Origin: Candidatus Thiodiazotropha endoloripes
GTDB lineage: Bacteria > Pseudomonadota > Gammaproteobacteria > Chromatiales > Chromatiaceae
Reading direction: 5' to 3'
Assembly: GCA_001709035.1 (NCBI GenBank)
Contig: LVKA01000027.1
Span: 1-64,000, forward strand
Length of the DNA: 64,000 bases
The notes beneath the pieces are model-generated. The model was given only the letters and a program-made list of their open reading frames with translations. It searched no databases and was not told the origin of the DNA. The position numbers were made by a program, and so were the translations under genes. This document shows positions 46,164-55,762 of the stretch, piece after piece (position 1 is the first letter of the stretch; every line of letters starts with the position of its first letter).

Positions 46164-46991
46164 ATGGAGAAAATTAAGAAAGCTCTCGAGAGGGCTAGAG
46201 AGAAACGTAGTTCAGAACTTATCGATAGTTCGGATCAGTATCATTCACATATGCGCATTAACCCGATGGAGAAAGTAGATCTCACAAAAATATCATATAC
46301 AAAGACCAAAAAAATTGAAGTATCAAAAGAATTACTAAGAAAAAAAAGGGTGTTTTCTGGTAATGAGAATAGCAATATATCAAGTCAGTACAAGGTACTT
46401 AGAACGCATGTTTTACAATGTTTAAAGTCAAACAATTGGAATTCAATAGCAATCACAAGTCCAAATGAGGGTTGTGGTAAAACACTCACTGCTATCAATC
46501 TAGCAATAAGTATGGCTCGTGAAGTCAATCATTCTGTTCTTCTTGTTGATATGGATTTGCGTAGACCTAGTGTGCAAGATTATTTTGTAGATGAGAGGCT
46601 TCCTGGAATAAGTGAATATTTACAAAATGAAAAGGATTTAAATGAGATATTGTTTAACCCAGGCCTGGATAGAATGGTTGTATTACCGGGTAATAAATCG
46701 ATAGAAAATTCTTCTGAAATGCTCTCTTCACCTAAGATGGTTGACTTGGTAACTGAACTTAAGAAACGATATCCAAATCGTATCGTTATTTTTGACTTGC
46801 CTCCTCTTTTGTCGTGTGATGATGTAATAGCTTTTTCGCCATATATTGATGCGCTAATGTTAGTCGTGAGTGAGGGAGAGACACTTAAAAAAGATCTAGT
46901 TCGGTCTTATGAGCTTTTATCAACGAGAAATATAATTGGTACAGTTCTGAATAAATCAAACGAAGAATGTAGTAATAGTAGTTATTACTAG
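46164..46991 (+). CDS. tyrosine autokinase of the CpsD/CapB type
   Basis: This 275-residue kinase starts EKIKKALERAREKR, as in exosortase-locus tyrosine kinases. Walker A is SPNEGCGKTLTAINLA near 100, Walker A' is LLVDMDLRRPS near 127, and Walker B lies in VIFDLPPLL. The C-terminal tail ends SNSSYY, a short Tyr cluster that can be phosphorylated. It partners the chain-length protein encoded upstream to control polymerisation. AT-rich codon use begins here. Confidence 0.92.
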   Translation: MEKIKKALERAREKRSSELIDSSDQYHSHMRINPMEKVDLTKISYTKTKKIEVSKELLRKKRVFSGNENSNISSQYKVLRTHVLQCLKSNNWNSIAITSPNEGCGKTLTAINLAISMAREVNHSVLLVDMDLRRPSVQDYFVDERLPGISEYLQNEKDLNEILFNPGLDRMVVLPGNKSIENSSEMLSSPKMVDLVTELKKRYPNRIVIFDLPPLLSCDDVIAFSPYIDALMLVVSEGETLKKDLVRSYELLSTRNIIGTVLNKSNEECSNSSYY

Positions 46992-47381
46992 TAAGGTATC
47001 TAGACGATAATGTAAAGCATTAACTGCAATTGACGATGTTTTCCAGAAAGATTAGATATTTTAGTAATATATATATACTAGACTGACGATAGTCCAATCT
47101 TAAAACTTCTTCCTATATAAAAAAGTTACCTAATCAATAATTGCAATCAAACAATCATAATATGTATTTCGAGATATTATGTAATATTTAGATTATATAG
47201 GTTTTACTAGAAAATAAGATAGTACTCAAAAGAACTAGATTAGTCGAATAAAATCCAATTTTAATTTAAAAAGCAAAACTGAGTGAAAATACGCAAAACT
47301 ATGGAGCTAATAAAAAGTTTATTATAACCAATAATTTTTCACTAGCTGTGAATTACAGGATAAATTCTTTGTAGTTGTTTT
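46992..47381. other. AT-rich spacer
   Basis: This 390-bp region is very AT-rich and shows no gene, repeat or RNA structure that I can support. Confidence 0.5.
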
Positions 47382-48587
47382 ATGAAAGTATTAATAATAA
47401 ATAATATCTACTACCCATACAGAATAGGAGGTGCAGAGGTATCCGTTCAGGTACTAGCTGAAGGGCTTAAAAAGCAAGGATATCAGGTTTTAGTTATTGC
47501 ACTTGGTAACGTTAAATTTGAACAAGATACACCGAAAGATGTTAGTTTCATTACATACCCATATATGGAAAAACTGTGGCCAGTAGTAGAAAATAGAAAT
47601 ATTATTTCCAGACTTGCTTTTCAATATGTCGGAGATTTTATAAAAATACACGCTTCTACAAATATTAGACGTATTATACATTCATTTATGCCTGATGTGG
47701 TTCATACAAATAATCTTGCTGGAATTGGAAGTTGTGTTTGGTCAATAGTGTCAAATTTAAAAGTGCCAATTGTTCATACTCTTAGAGATTATTATCACTT
47801 ATGCATTAAGCAAACTATGTATAACCCGAATAAAAGCTGTAATTGTTCAAGGCAATGTAAAATGTGTCTTATTACAACTGTAGTCAGGCGTATACGCTCA
47901 TCACATGTAAATGTGGTAGTGGGAAATTCTGAACATATTCTTCAGTCACACCTTAGAGAAGGTTACTTCAAGAATGCTCGTACAGATGTAGTAAGTGGCG
48001 GGTTACCAGATTCCTTTAGGCTTTCAAATAGAGTGCCTACAAAGAGTGTGAATCGCGTTGGATACTTAGGACAAATAGTCAAAACAAAAGGCGTAAATGA
48101 TTTTATTAATCTAGCATATATCAATAATAGTATTGAATTCTTAATTGGCGGTGATAATACGAGCCTATATGCATCAAAGTTGCAAGATAACAATCTATTG
48201 CACAATCTAAAATGGATGGGCCGTGTTGATCCGAAAGAGTTTCTAGATTCTATAGATATCTTGATTGTCCCAAGTAAGTGGCATGAACCGTTACCACGCG
48301 TTATCTATGAGGCTTATTCCCGAGGAGTCTTGGTTGTAGCTACAAAGAATGGTGGGAACCCTTCAGTTATGGATGAATTACCTAAAGCATATCGCTATCT
48401 GTATGAAAGTAATAACTTTGAATTAATGACTTCAACGTTTCAAAAGGCAGTTTCATTTGTTGAATCAAACGATTTCAAACCAAATATCCTAATTGACCAT
48501 TCGATTTTATTTTCTGAAAGTAACATCATTGATAAATATTGCAGGATATATGAGGGTGTAAAAAACTTCAGCCCTAAAAGTAAATAA
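47382..48587 (+). CDS. glycosyltransferase family 4
   Basis: The 401-residue GT-B enzyme starts MKVLIINNIYYPYRIGGAE with the N-terminal donor-side glycine loop. A cysteine cluster (CNCSRQCKMC near 150) may hold a metal or be structural. The C-terminal domain has VGYLGQIVKTKGVNDF and the EX7E motif EPLPRVIYE near 301. The donor sugar is not readable. It lies between AT-rich spacers in the locus. Confidence 0.9.
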   Translation: MKVLIINNIYYPYRIGGAEVSVQVLAEGLKKQGYQVLVIALGNVKFEQDTPKDVSFITYPYMEKLWPVVENRNIISRLAFQYVGDFIKIHASTNIRRIIHSFMPDVVHTNNLAGIGSCVWSIVSNLKVPIVHTLRDYYHLCIKQTMYNPNKSCNCSRQCKMCLITTVVRRIRSSHVNVVVGNSEHILQSHLREGYFKNARTDVVSGGLPDSFRLSNRVPTKSVNRVGYLGQIVKTKGVNDFINLAYINNSIEFLIGGDNTSLYASKLQDNNLLHNLKWMGRVDPKEFLDSIDILIVPSKWHEPLPRVIYEAYSRGVLVVATKNGGNPSVMDELPKAYRYLYESNNFELMTSTFQKAVSFVESNDFKPNILIDHSILFSESNIIDKYCRIYEGVKNFSPKSK

Positions 48588-48664
48588 AATGAGATTAATA
48601 TTACATTTAATACAAATTAATAAATATTTGTAATTCAATAATGGTCAATCTAATTTAATATTAC

Positions 48665-49951
48665 ATGGCTCACACTTTAGCAACAGGTAGAAAAGCTACT
48701 TTTGTGAAAATTACTTATGCTGCTACAGCAAAGGTTACTTCAGCTTTTATTCTATTTATTCTTACGGCACTGGTAACGCGAAATATGCCAGGAGAGGAAG
48801 CAGGTTTGTTTCTCCTTGGTATCTCGTTACTTGGCGTAATGTCAGTTATTTTTCGTTTAGGTCTGGACAATGTTATTCTGAGGTTTTTATCTGCGCATAG
48901 TAATAATAGTTTTGCACAAGATAAATTAAATCGTGGTCTTCAGTGGATAGTGACTTTGTCTATCCCGGCTGCTCTGTTTGGCATTATCAATAGTAAATAT
49001 ATAGCAATATATATCTTTCAAAAACCAGAATTTGGTGATGTATTATTTTGGCTGTTACCAGCATTACCAGCAATGGCTATATTTTTTCTATTATCTTTTG
49101 CTTTTCAATCACAACATAGAGTAATTACCACGGCAATATTCCAAAAACTAGGAATATCTTCGCTATTTATAATAGGTTTTGGGTACCTATTGTTTAATAT
49201 GCCGAGCTCGATAAGTGCTGTCAATAGCGCTAAGATCTACACAGTTGCTGCCATAATTATATGTGTCGCAGCAATAGTAACCTGGTATCGACAATCAGGA
49301 ACTAAACTGTCACTGACAAGCTTTTCTGATCATGAACTTAAAAGCGCAAGTCTAAATCTATGGGTCGCCAGTTGTATGGGTTTAGCTGTTGAATGGTCTG
49401 GTTTGTTAATAGCAGGAGTAATTCTTACAGCTGAAGACGTAGCATTACTGAGTGCGGCTCAGCGTACTGCAATGTTAACTAGTTTTGTGCTTATGGTAGT
49501 GAATATGGTAGTTGCTCCCAGATATGCAAAAATGTGGAAAGAGAGTAATTTACCAGGCATAGAGCGTTTAGCAAAATATTCAACACGTGGTATGGTTACG
49601 ATGGTAATACCAGTTGTAATTATAATCTTTTTATTTTCAGAACAACTTATGAGTTTATTTGGGGTTGGTTATGAGGCGGCAGGTATATTATTAATTATAA
49701 TGACAATAGGTCAGTTTATAAATGTCTCGACTGGTTCGGTAGGTTATTTATTAAATATGAGTGGACATGAAGAAGACTTTCGTAAAGTAACATTAATGAC
49801 GGGTCCTATTTCAATCATTATTTCTATTTTATTTATCACCGAGCTCGGATTGATGGGGGCCGCCATTGCAACTGCTATTAGTGTAGGAATCCAAAATATT
49901 GCTGCGTTAATCATGGTTAAAAAACGGCTTGGATTCATCCCTATAGGTTAA
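48665..49951 (+). CDS. wzx: polysaccharide flippase (Wzx/MATE-like)
   Basis: The 428-residue protein has about 12-14 membrane helices and the RfbX-family features: MPGEEAGLFLLGISLLGV early, FRLGLDNVILRFLS, and APRYAKMWKE in the middle. It flips lipid-linked repeat units across the inner membrane. It is the only flippase in the window and matches the Wzy polymerase at 52704. Confidence 0.9.
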   Translation: MAHTLATGRKATFVKITYAATAKVTSAFILFILTALVTRNMPGEEAGLFLLGISLLGVMSVIFRLGLDNVILRFLSAHSNNSFAQDKLNRGLQWIVTLSIPAALFGIINSKYIAIYIFQKPEFGDVLFWLLPALPAMAIFFLLSFAFQSQHRVITTAIFQKLGISSLFIIGFGYLLFNMPSSISAVNSAKIYTVAAIIICVAAIVTWYRQSGTKLSLTSFSDHELKSASLNLWVASCMGLAVEWSGLLIAGVILTAEDVALLSAAQRTAMLTSFVLMVVNMVVAPRYAKMWKESNLPGIERLAKYSTRGMVTMVIPVVIIIFLFSEQLMSLFGVGYEAAGILLIIMTIGQFINVSTGSVGYLLNMSGHEEDFRKVTLMTGPISIIISILFITELGLMGAAIATAISVGIQNIAALIMVKKRLGFIPIG

Positions 49952-50573
49952 TAAGGTATAAGATGTAAAACACAATCGACAAATTTAGTAAAAATCATCT
50001 CTCTTGCTCTTTAAAATGAAATAGTATTAAGATCGACTGCTTGTGAAAAATACTGATTTAGTCAATTCAGAAGTCATTACCAGATAGATGATTATATAAT
50101 ATAGCAACTGAATAAGTTAGATAGTTAAACTTAATGTGTGAACAATGTGATTGCTTACTACCAAACATTGAAAGAAATCATTTAACTAAAGGGAAGGATA
50201 GAGTAAACAATAGTATGATATTAAAAAGGGTTTATGTCTTCATTCTTATGTCCACCTATGATTACATATACCATTTTATATGGCGCTAATTTGCATAAAA
50301 AAACACTGTTAAGAAATTCCAAGATGTCATTGTTAATACTAACTATAACTAACTAATATATTTCAACATTAAAATGAAATAAGAGAGCACAAAAGTCAAA
50401 AAAAGTACTTAGATAATATCCTAGTAAATATTACAGTGTAATAATGAAAATATTGTACATCGGTATCAAATTTAATGGAGAATATATTTTATAATCTCTT
50501 AAATATTACATTGTAATCAGAGAAAGGAACAAGGATGTAATGAATAAGATAAACGTTAGTAAGAGTATATAGT
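49952..50573. other. AT-rich spacer
   Basis: This 622-bp region carries many stops in all frames and no recognised gene or repeat. It may be a remnant of deleted DNA. A minus-strand 66-codon frame at 50506 overlaps the next gene and is not credible. Confidence 0.45.
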
Positions 50574-51521
50574 ATGAAAGGATATCTAAAAGTTGTTGCA
50601 GTTTATCTAACAGGTACATTACTTTCACCCTATCTGTTTCTTCAATGGTTAAGAATAATAAGAGAAGGAAAAGTTTGTAGTTTGGATGCCTATATAAGAG
50701 TAACAAGCCGCTATTTCCTGCGCTTTTTTCGTATGCCTAATCTAATTAGACCCCAAGACTACAACGAAAAAATAACGTGGTTAAAACTTTTTGACCACAA
50801 TATGTTAAAAGTCGAGTGTTGTGATAAATATGATGCAAGAAAATACATAGTAAACAAAGTCGGAGAAGGATTCTTACCAGATAATTACTATGTAGGCCAC
50901 GATTTTGATCGACAACTAGCTAAAACTATTAACCATCCATTTGTGATTAAAACTACACACGATCAAGGTGGGGTTTACTTCTGTACAGGTGACGAAAATA
51001 TCGAGGAAATAGAAAAGGATGTAACATCAAGGCTCAAAAAACGTTATGGTTTTATAAATTATGAATGGCCATACCTAATGCTAAACGGAAAAGTAGTGTA
51101 TGAGGAGTACCTAAACTACGGTGGAAGAATTCCAGATGATTACAAATTTCATTGCGCTAATGGTGAAGTAAAATGGTTACAATATATTACTGACCGTGGT
51201 ATCGATACTAAAGAAGGCATTTACGACCTGGAAGGTAATAAATTAGATCAGGTACTTGATGCAGATATGAAAAGATTTTGTGGAAAGTTAGCTGTAGATT
51301 TCAAACTTTTTCAAAAGATGATCTCTCTTGCAGAAATGTTAGCAAGCGAATTCAAGTATGTACGTGTCGATATGTATTGCATAGGAGAAAAAATAAACAT
51401 AGGTGAACTAACGTTTTTTCCATTAGGAGGCCTATACAAAAGTAAAGATGTTGATTTCTTTGGTAATTTAATAAATTTTGATACCAGTTCTGGCTATAAG
51501 AATAATTTAGATGAAAAGTAA
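50574..51521 (+). CDS. TupA-like ATP-grasp family protein
   Basis: The 315-residue protein has NLIRPQDYNEKITWLKL, CCDKYDARKYI, HPFVIKTTHDQGG, VVYEEYLNYGGRIPDDYKFH and VRVDMYCIGEKINIGELTFFP, all in the order seen in TupA-like (ATP-grasp fold) proteins of surface-polymer clusters. TupA links amino acids to teichuronopeptide in Bacillus; in gram-negative clusters members are often called glycosyltransferases. It may add an amino acid or similar group to a sugar. It overlaps the sulfotransferase gene by 11 bp. Confidence 0.85.
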   Translation: MKGYLKVVAVYLTGTLLSPYLFLQWLRIIREGKVCSLDAYIRVTSRYFLRFFRMPNLIRPQDYNEKITWLKLFDHNMLKVECCDKYDARKYIVNKVGEGFLPDNYYVGHDFDRQLAKTINHPFVIKTTHDQGGVYFCTGDENIEEIEKDVTSRLKKRYGFINYEWPYLMLNGKVVYEEYLNYGGRIPDDYKFHCANGEVKWLQYITDRGIDTKEGIYDLEGNKLDQVLDADMKRFCGKLAVDFKLFQKMISLAEMLASEFKYVRVDMYCIGEKINIGELTFFPLGGLYKSKDVDFFGNLINFDTSSGYKNNLDEK

Positions 51522-52380
51522 AGTAGATTTATTTATTGTTGGTTGTATAAAAGGTGGAACAACGTGGTTGTATGACGTGCTATCAACATCACCTGACATA
51601 TATGCACCAATGCTTAAAGAACCACATTACTTTTCTAGAATAAAACAAATAAGACCTCATATTAAGCATGTAAATGATTATAATGAATATTTAGCACTTT
51701 ACCAGTCAGGAGATAGTCATAGATATCGAATGGATGGGAGTGCAAGTTACTTATATGAGAAAAACACCGCACAAAGAATATATGAATATAATCCTGATGG
51801 TAAAATATTAATATTGTTAAGGCACCCAGTGAGACGTGCATTTTCTCATTACCAAATGCTTTTGAGGGAGGGTGTTTTGGTCGATGACTTTGAAAAAATC
51901 ATTGATGTTGATTACTACAATGGTTGTAGTATGAATGATTCACATTGTTTGATTAAGATGGGAGAGTACTTTGGGCAAGTTAAAAACTATTATGATTTAT
52001 TTGGTAATAATGTTCTAGTTCTTACCTTTTCAGATTTGTTGAATTCCAAGGAGCAATTAATTAAAGAAGTTACAGAATTTATAAGCATTAATTATTCGGA
52101 GCTCGAGATAAAAAATGAAAAAAGTAATGCTGCCGCACTACCAAAAAACAAACTATCTAGATTAATGCTAGGTACCAATTCGCTGCGTTATATAATCCAA
52201 AAAGCCTTACCAAAATCATTTCGTGTATTTATAAAGAACAAATATTTACTAGAAAAATCAAGTATGAAATTACAAGAAGAAAAGATTGTACAGTTATACA
52301 ATAAGTACTTTAAGTCAGATAGTGAAAAATTATTTGAGTTGATTAATAGAAGATCGTGGAATGAGGTGAATGATATATAA
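51511..52380 (+). CDS. PAPS-dependent sulfotransferase
   Basis: The 289-residue enzyme carries the 5'-phosphosulfate loop in VGCIKGGTTWLYDVL and the 3'-phosphate-binding segment LLRHPVRRAFSHYQMLLREG, plus KEPHYFS. These are standard for carbohydrate sulfotransferases. It should transfer sulfate from PAPS to the polymer or its repeat unit. Donor supply is likely from CysC at 40971. It overlaps the TupA-like gene by 11 bp, evidence that the two are co-translated. Confidence 0.92.
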   Translation: MKSKVDLFIVGCIKGGTTWLYDVLSTSPDIYAPMLKEPHYFSRIKQIRPHIKHVNDYNEYLALYQSGDSHRYRMDGSASYLYEKNTAQRIYEYNPDGKILILLRHPVRRAFSHYQMLLREGVLVDDFEKIIDVDYYNGCSMNDSHCLIKMGEYFGQVKNYYDLFGNNVLVLTFSDLLNSKEQLIKEVTEFISINYSELEIKNEKSNAAALPKNKLSRLMLGTNSLRYIIQKALPKSFRVFIKNKYLLEKSSMKLQEEKIVQLYNKYFKSDSEKLFELINRRSWNEVNDI

Positions 52381-52703
52381 GTAGAATGATAAAGAATCCG
52401 ACACTATTCAATGACAGAAGAGTAAAGAAACTGTTCTATTATTCTTGAGTCTTATATTAGTTAATAAACAGTACGCGATTTGTGTCAATCTGACAGAGAG
52501 GTAAGTGGTTAGTTTGTTTATATTGGTTTCATTAAATTATTATCTGTTGAATAGATTCACATAGTAATAGAATAATTTAAGTTATGAGAAGTTCTGTACA
52601 TAAAAAACCAAAGAAATATTAAGTGTGTATTATTATATGTTATGGTTGTAATGTAGGAACTAAACAGAAGTAATAAAATCAGAAAGCCTTATTCAACTAC
52701 GAA
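52381..52703. other. AT-rich spacer
   Basis: Nothing was recognised in this 323-bp stretch. Stops are dense in all frames. Confidence 0.5.
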
Positions 52704-54017
52704 ATGGCCATTGCTGCAATTACATGGATAGCCTCTTTAATCTTAGTAGTACTCCTACTAAAGTGGTCTATTGTAAATACAAGAGTCGCTGTTGTAGCAA
52801 TTGCTTTAGTGTTGGCGTGGCAGTATTTACCTAGGTCTTTAATGTTTCTTACAGGCTTGGATGATCCCTATCCAGCTTATTTGTTTAACAAAGATGCGTG
52901 GGATTTAATAGCTCAAAGCTTGATAGCGCTTTTAGCATGGCTTGTTATTTTTTTCTTAACTTACTCAATATTTTATCAGAAAACAATATCTATACACAGA
53001 CTTTTACCTAAAATACCTGACAGTAATGTAGGTGTAATATTGTTTTTTGTTGCTCTTATTACGACATTAATAGGAGTATCTTCAACAGGATATTTGATAG
53101 AAAGTGTGGGCTCCATCGGTAGCTTTATGTACCAAGTAAAGGTTGGTAAAACCTTTGCAGGGTACTACGTGATTAGAGAGATATCGATTACTGGTGCGAT
53201 ATTTAGTGGAATTTCTCTATTATATTTCGAAAAAAAATACAGATTGTCAAAAAAGAATAGACGTTCACGTAAAGTTGTCTGGCTTTGCGTAATACTTTAT
53301 GTGACTAACCTTGCTTTTAATTATTTTTGGGGAAACCGTTACAATATAGCAATGCTACTTGGTGCTTTTGGAATTGGATGGCATTTTTACATACATAAAA
53401 TCAACGTATTAAAAGCAGCTATTTTGATTCTCGTTGCGGCAACAATGCTACAAACGTTAAAGAATTTACGCTCAGAAAATTTTGGCGAAGTATTATTTGT
53501 CGAAATTAAATCAACGCAACCCTTTTGGACAGATGTCTCGTTATCATTACATATGAGTCAATTTGATGCATTTATGTTGGCTTACAGAGATGCGGGAAAA
53601 ATATTTCCATACAGAAATGGTAAAGATTTTAAAAATGGTCTATTAGCGTTTATTCCAAGAAAACTATATCCTAATAAAGAAACATACGCAGTAGGAGGTT
53701 GGTTTAGAAGGGTATATCAGCCAGAAAAAATTAACGGCTGGCCAATTACAATAATAGGTAATTGGTATGTTAACTTCGGTATGCTAGGTATTTTGTTAGG
53801 CGCTTTAATATCAGGAATTATAGCAGCAATATTCGACACAATTAACCGACATCTTAAAGACTCCTATTGGCAGGCAGGGGCTGTACCACCAATTGCATTT
53901 TTTATTTTTGACGGTGGAGTCAGTACGGGTTTCGTCCAAAAAATATTTCTTAATGTTATTCCAGTGGTTTTATTAGCAATAATTCTAAGTCGTACAGCCA
54001 GAAAAAAACATATATAA
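52704..54017 (+). CDS. wzy: oligosaccharide repeat unit polymerase (Wzy-type)
   Basis: The 437-residue protein has about 11 membrane helices and a large loop near residues 270-345. That loop contains the NGLLAFIPRKLYPNK stretch and GWPITIIGNWYVNFGMLGI, typical of Wzy-type O-antigen polymerases. It joins lipid-linked repeat units in the periplasm. Primary sequence is poorly conserved in this family, so the call rests on topology and this loop. It is flanked by low-GC spacers. Confidence 0.85.
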   Translation: MAIAAITWIASLILVVLLLKWSIVNTRVAVVAIALVLAWQYLPRSLMFLTGLDDPYPAYLFNKDAWDLIAQSLIALLAWLVIFFLTYSIFYQKTISIHRLLPKIPDSNVGVILFFVALITTLIGVSSTGYLIESVGSIGSFMYQVKVGKTFAGYYVIREISITGAIFSGISLLYFEKKYRLSKKNRRSRKVVWLCVILYVTNLAFNYFWGNRYNIAMLLGAFGIGWHFYIHKINVLKAAILILVAATMLQTLKNLRSENFGEVLFVEIKSTQPFWTDVSLSLHMSQFDAFMLAYRDAGKIFPYRNGKDFKNGLLAFIPRKLYPNKETYAVGGWFRRVYQPEKINGWPITIIGNWYVNFGMLGILLGALISGIIAAIFDTINRHLKDSYWQAGAVPPIAFFIFDGGVSTGFVQKIFLNVIPVVLLAIILSRTARKKHI

Positions 54018-54141
54018 CTAATAAATGTATCAATGCAATATAAATAACATATAGATTATTTTACTTTAGTACTAGAGTAAATCTTAAACTTTTACGTTAA
54101 AAACCATTATCGTCGCAACAGTTGATAGATGAGATTGATAT

Positions 54142-55515
54142 ATGATGACTTATGGTAATAAAACACGCCGCAGTTTTATAAAAAATTTGATAGCAACAAT
54201 ATTAGGTGCCTATACAGCAAGTACAAGTTCTGCACAAAAAAATAAAATCAGTAATCGTCCGATTAAAGCAGCAAAAAATTTCGCGTTTGCACATTATATG
54301 ACTGGCTTATGTACGCGAAAAAGAAAACAGTCTGTGGATGACTGGAAGCAAGATATAGAAGATGCTATAGAGTATGAGATTGATGGATGGCAGTTTAATT
54401 TTGGTTTTTATGAGGGTATGTTCAAGAAAAATGTCAGCAACTTTATACTTGCTTTAGAGCAATTGAATATTGGTTCGAATGATTTTAATTTTTTTCCATC
54501 ATTTGATTGTAATCATGGAAAAGTGCCAAATGTAAATCATATCATCGACTGGTTTGCAACTTATTACAATCACCCAAATCACTTTCGACTAAATGGGTTA
54601 CCATTGCTAACTGTATGGCAAGGACGTGACGTAGGTAATGACTATTTTATAAAAATCAAAGAAATTCTTGCTAACAAAGGCATGCCAATAGCGTTTATTC
54701 CCTATGTAGCTAGTAGGCCTAAGTACTCAGTAATGCTCAAACTATTTAAAGATTGGCCAGTAGTTGATGGTTTTTATACATGGGTCGCTGGGCAAACATC
54801 TAAGAATGTTGTTCTATTCAATAAAATCGCAAGTAGTTTATGCAAGAGTTTCGATAAAACGCTAATGGCAGGACATGGATATAGCTATCTGGCAATAAAC
54901 AAGAGACCTGTCTTTGTAAACAAGCACGCAGGAGAAGCAATTACAGAACAAATGATGCCACTTATAAATGGAGAATTTGGTGACTGTAACATCTTAAATA
55001 TATCTACATGGAATGATTATGGTGAAGATCACCATATTTCTCCACACCCCCCGTGGGGGGCTGTCCCGGTTGGAAGTACACACCCAGTGTGGTGTCATAT
55101 TGGTTATTCTGTGATTGTTAAATACTATCTAAAATGGTGGAAAACTGGCACGCCACCAATCATAAACAGTGATACTGTAGCCATTTTTCATTTAACACAA
55201 CTTGCAAAGGATGGGACTCCACCTTTTCCTTACAAAGATTATCAACCCGATAAAGAAGATGATACTCTATACATCACCTCGATCCTAAAAGAACCCGGGG
55301 TTATTGTTGTAAAAAGTGGTCAAAATGATCCAGTTGTTTTTCATGCCTCCTCTGGTGTCTCGCATTGGCGTACCTCCTCGAACATAGGAGAGCAGAAATA
55401 CGGTTTGTGGCGTAATGGTGTGCAAATATTTAATAAAACGAGCGAAGTACTAATTAAGCCGGGAAATAAGTCTCCATGGTCGTGGGGTAGATTTACGGAT
55501 GTATACACAGTGTAG
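54142..55515 (+). CDS. GH71-like glycoside hydrolase with Tat signal
   Basis: The 457-residue protein starts with a twin-arginine signal (TRRSFIKNL at 8-16, then a hydrophobic stretch), so it is likely exported folded. The mature part begins with FAHYMTGLCTRKRKQSVDDW, the FAH.M.G...Y...DW pattern of family 71 (alpha-1,3-glucanase, mutanase). EIDGWQFNF and FFPSFDCNH follow, as does WNDYGEDHHISP. GH71 cuts alpha-1,3-glucan; this could trim or release the polymer. The match is family-level only. Confidence 0.75.
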   Translation: MMTYGNKTRRSFIKNLIATILGAYTASTSSAQKNKISNRPIKAAKNFAFAHYMTGLCTRKRKQSVDDWKQDIEDAIEYEIDGWQFNFGFYEGMFKKNVSNFILALEQLNIGSNDFNFFPSFDCNHGKVPNVNHIIDWFATYYNHPNHFRLNGLPLLTVWQGRDVGNDYFIKIKEILANKGMPIAFIPYVASRPKYSVMLKLFKDWPVVDGFYTWVAGQTSKNVVLFNKIASSLCKSFDKTLMAGHGYSYLAINKRPVFVNKHAGEAITEQMMPLINGEFGDCNILNISTWNDYGEDHHISPHPPWGAVPVGSTHPVWCHIGYSVIVKYYLKWWKTGTPPIINSDTVAIFHLTQLAKDGTPPFPYKDYQPDKEDDTLYITSILKEPGVIVVKSGQNDPVVFHASSGVSHWRTSSNIGEQKYGLWRNGVQIFNKTSEVLIKPGNKSPWSWGRFTDVYTV

Positions 55516-55762
55516 AAGAGGGATATCAATTTTGAGGAATAATGGTGGCACAGTAGTTATATCATCATTGGATGATAATCCAATTAATTACAACTGAACA
55601 TTTAGTATAAAAAAATATACTAAGTAAAAGTAATTAAATGTTTATGTTTACTTTAGTTATCAAATAGTGTGATTACTAATAGTTTAGATACACTTTATAT
55701 AATATTAAATATTATAAAAGATAGAAAATATATTTAATAAACTAACTTCATTAACTTATAAA

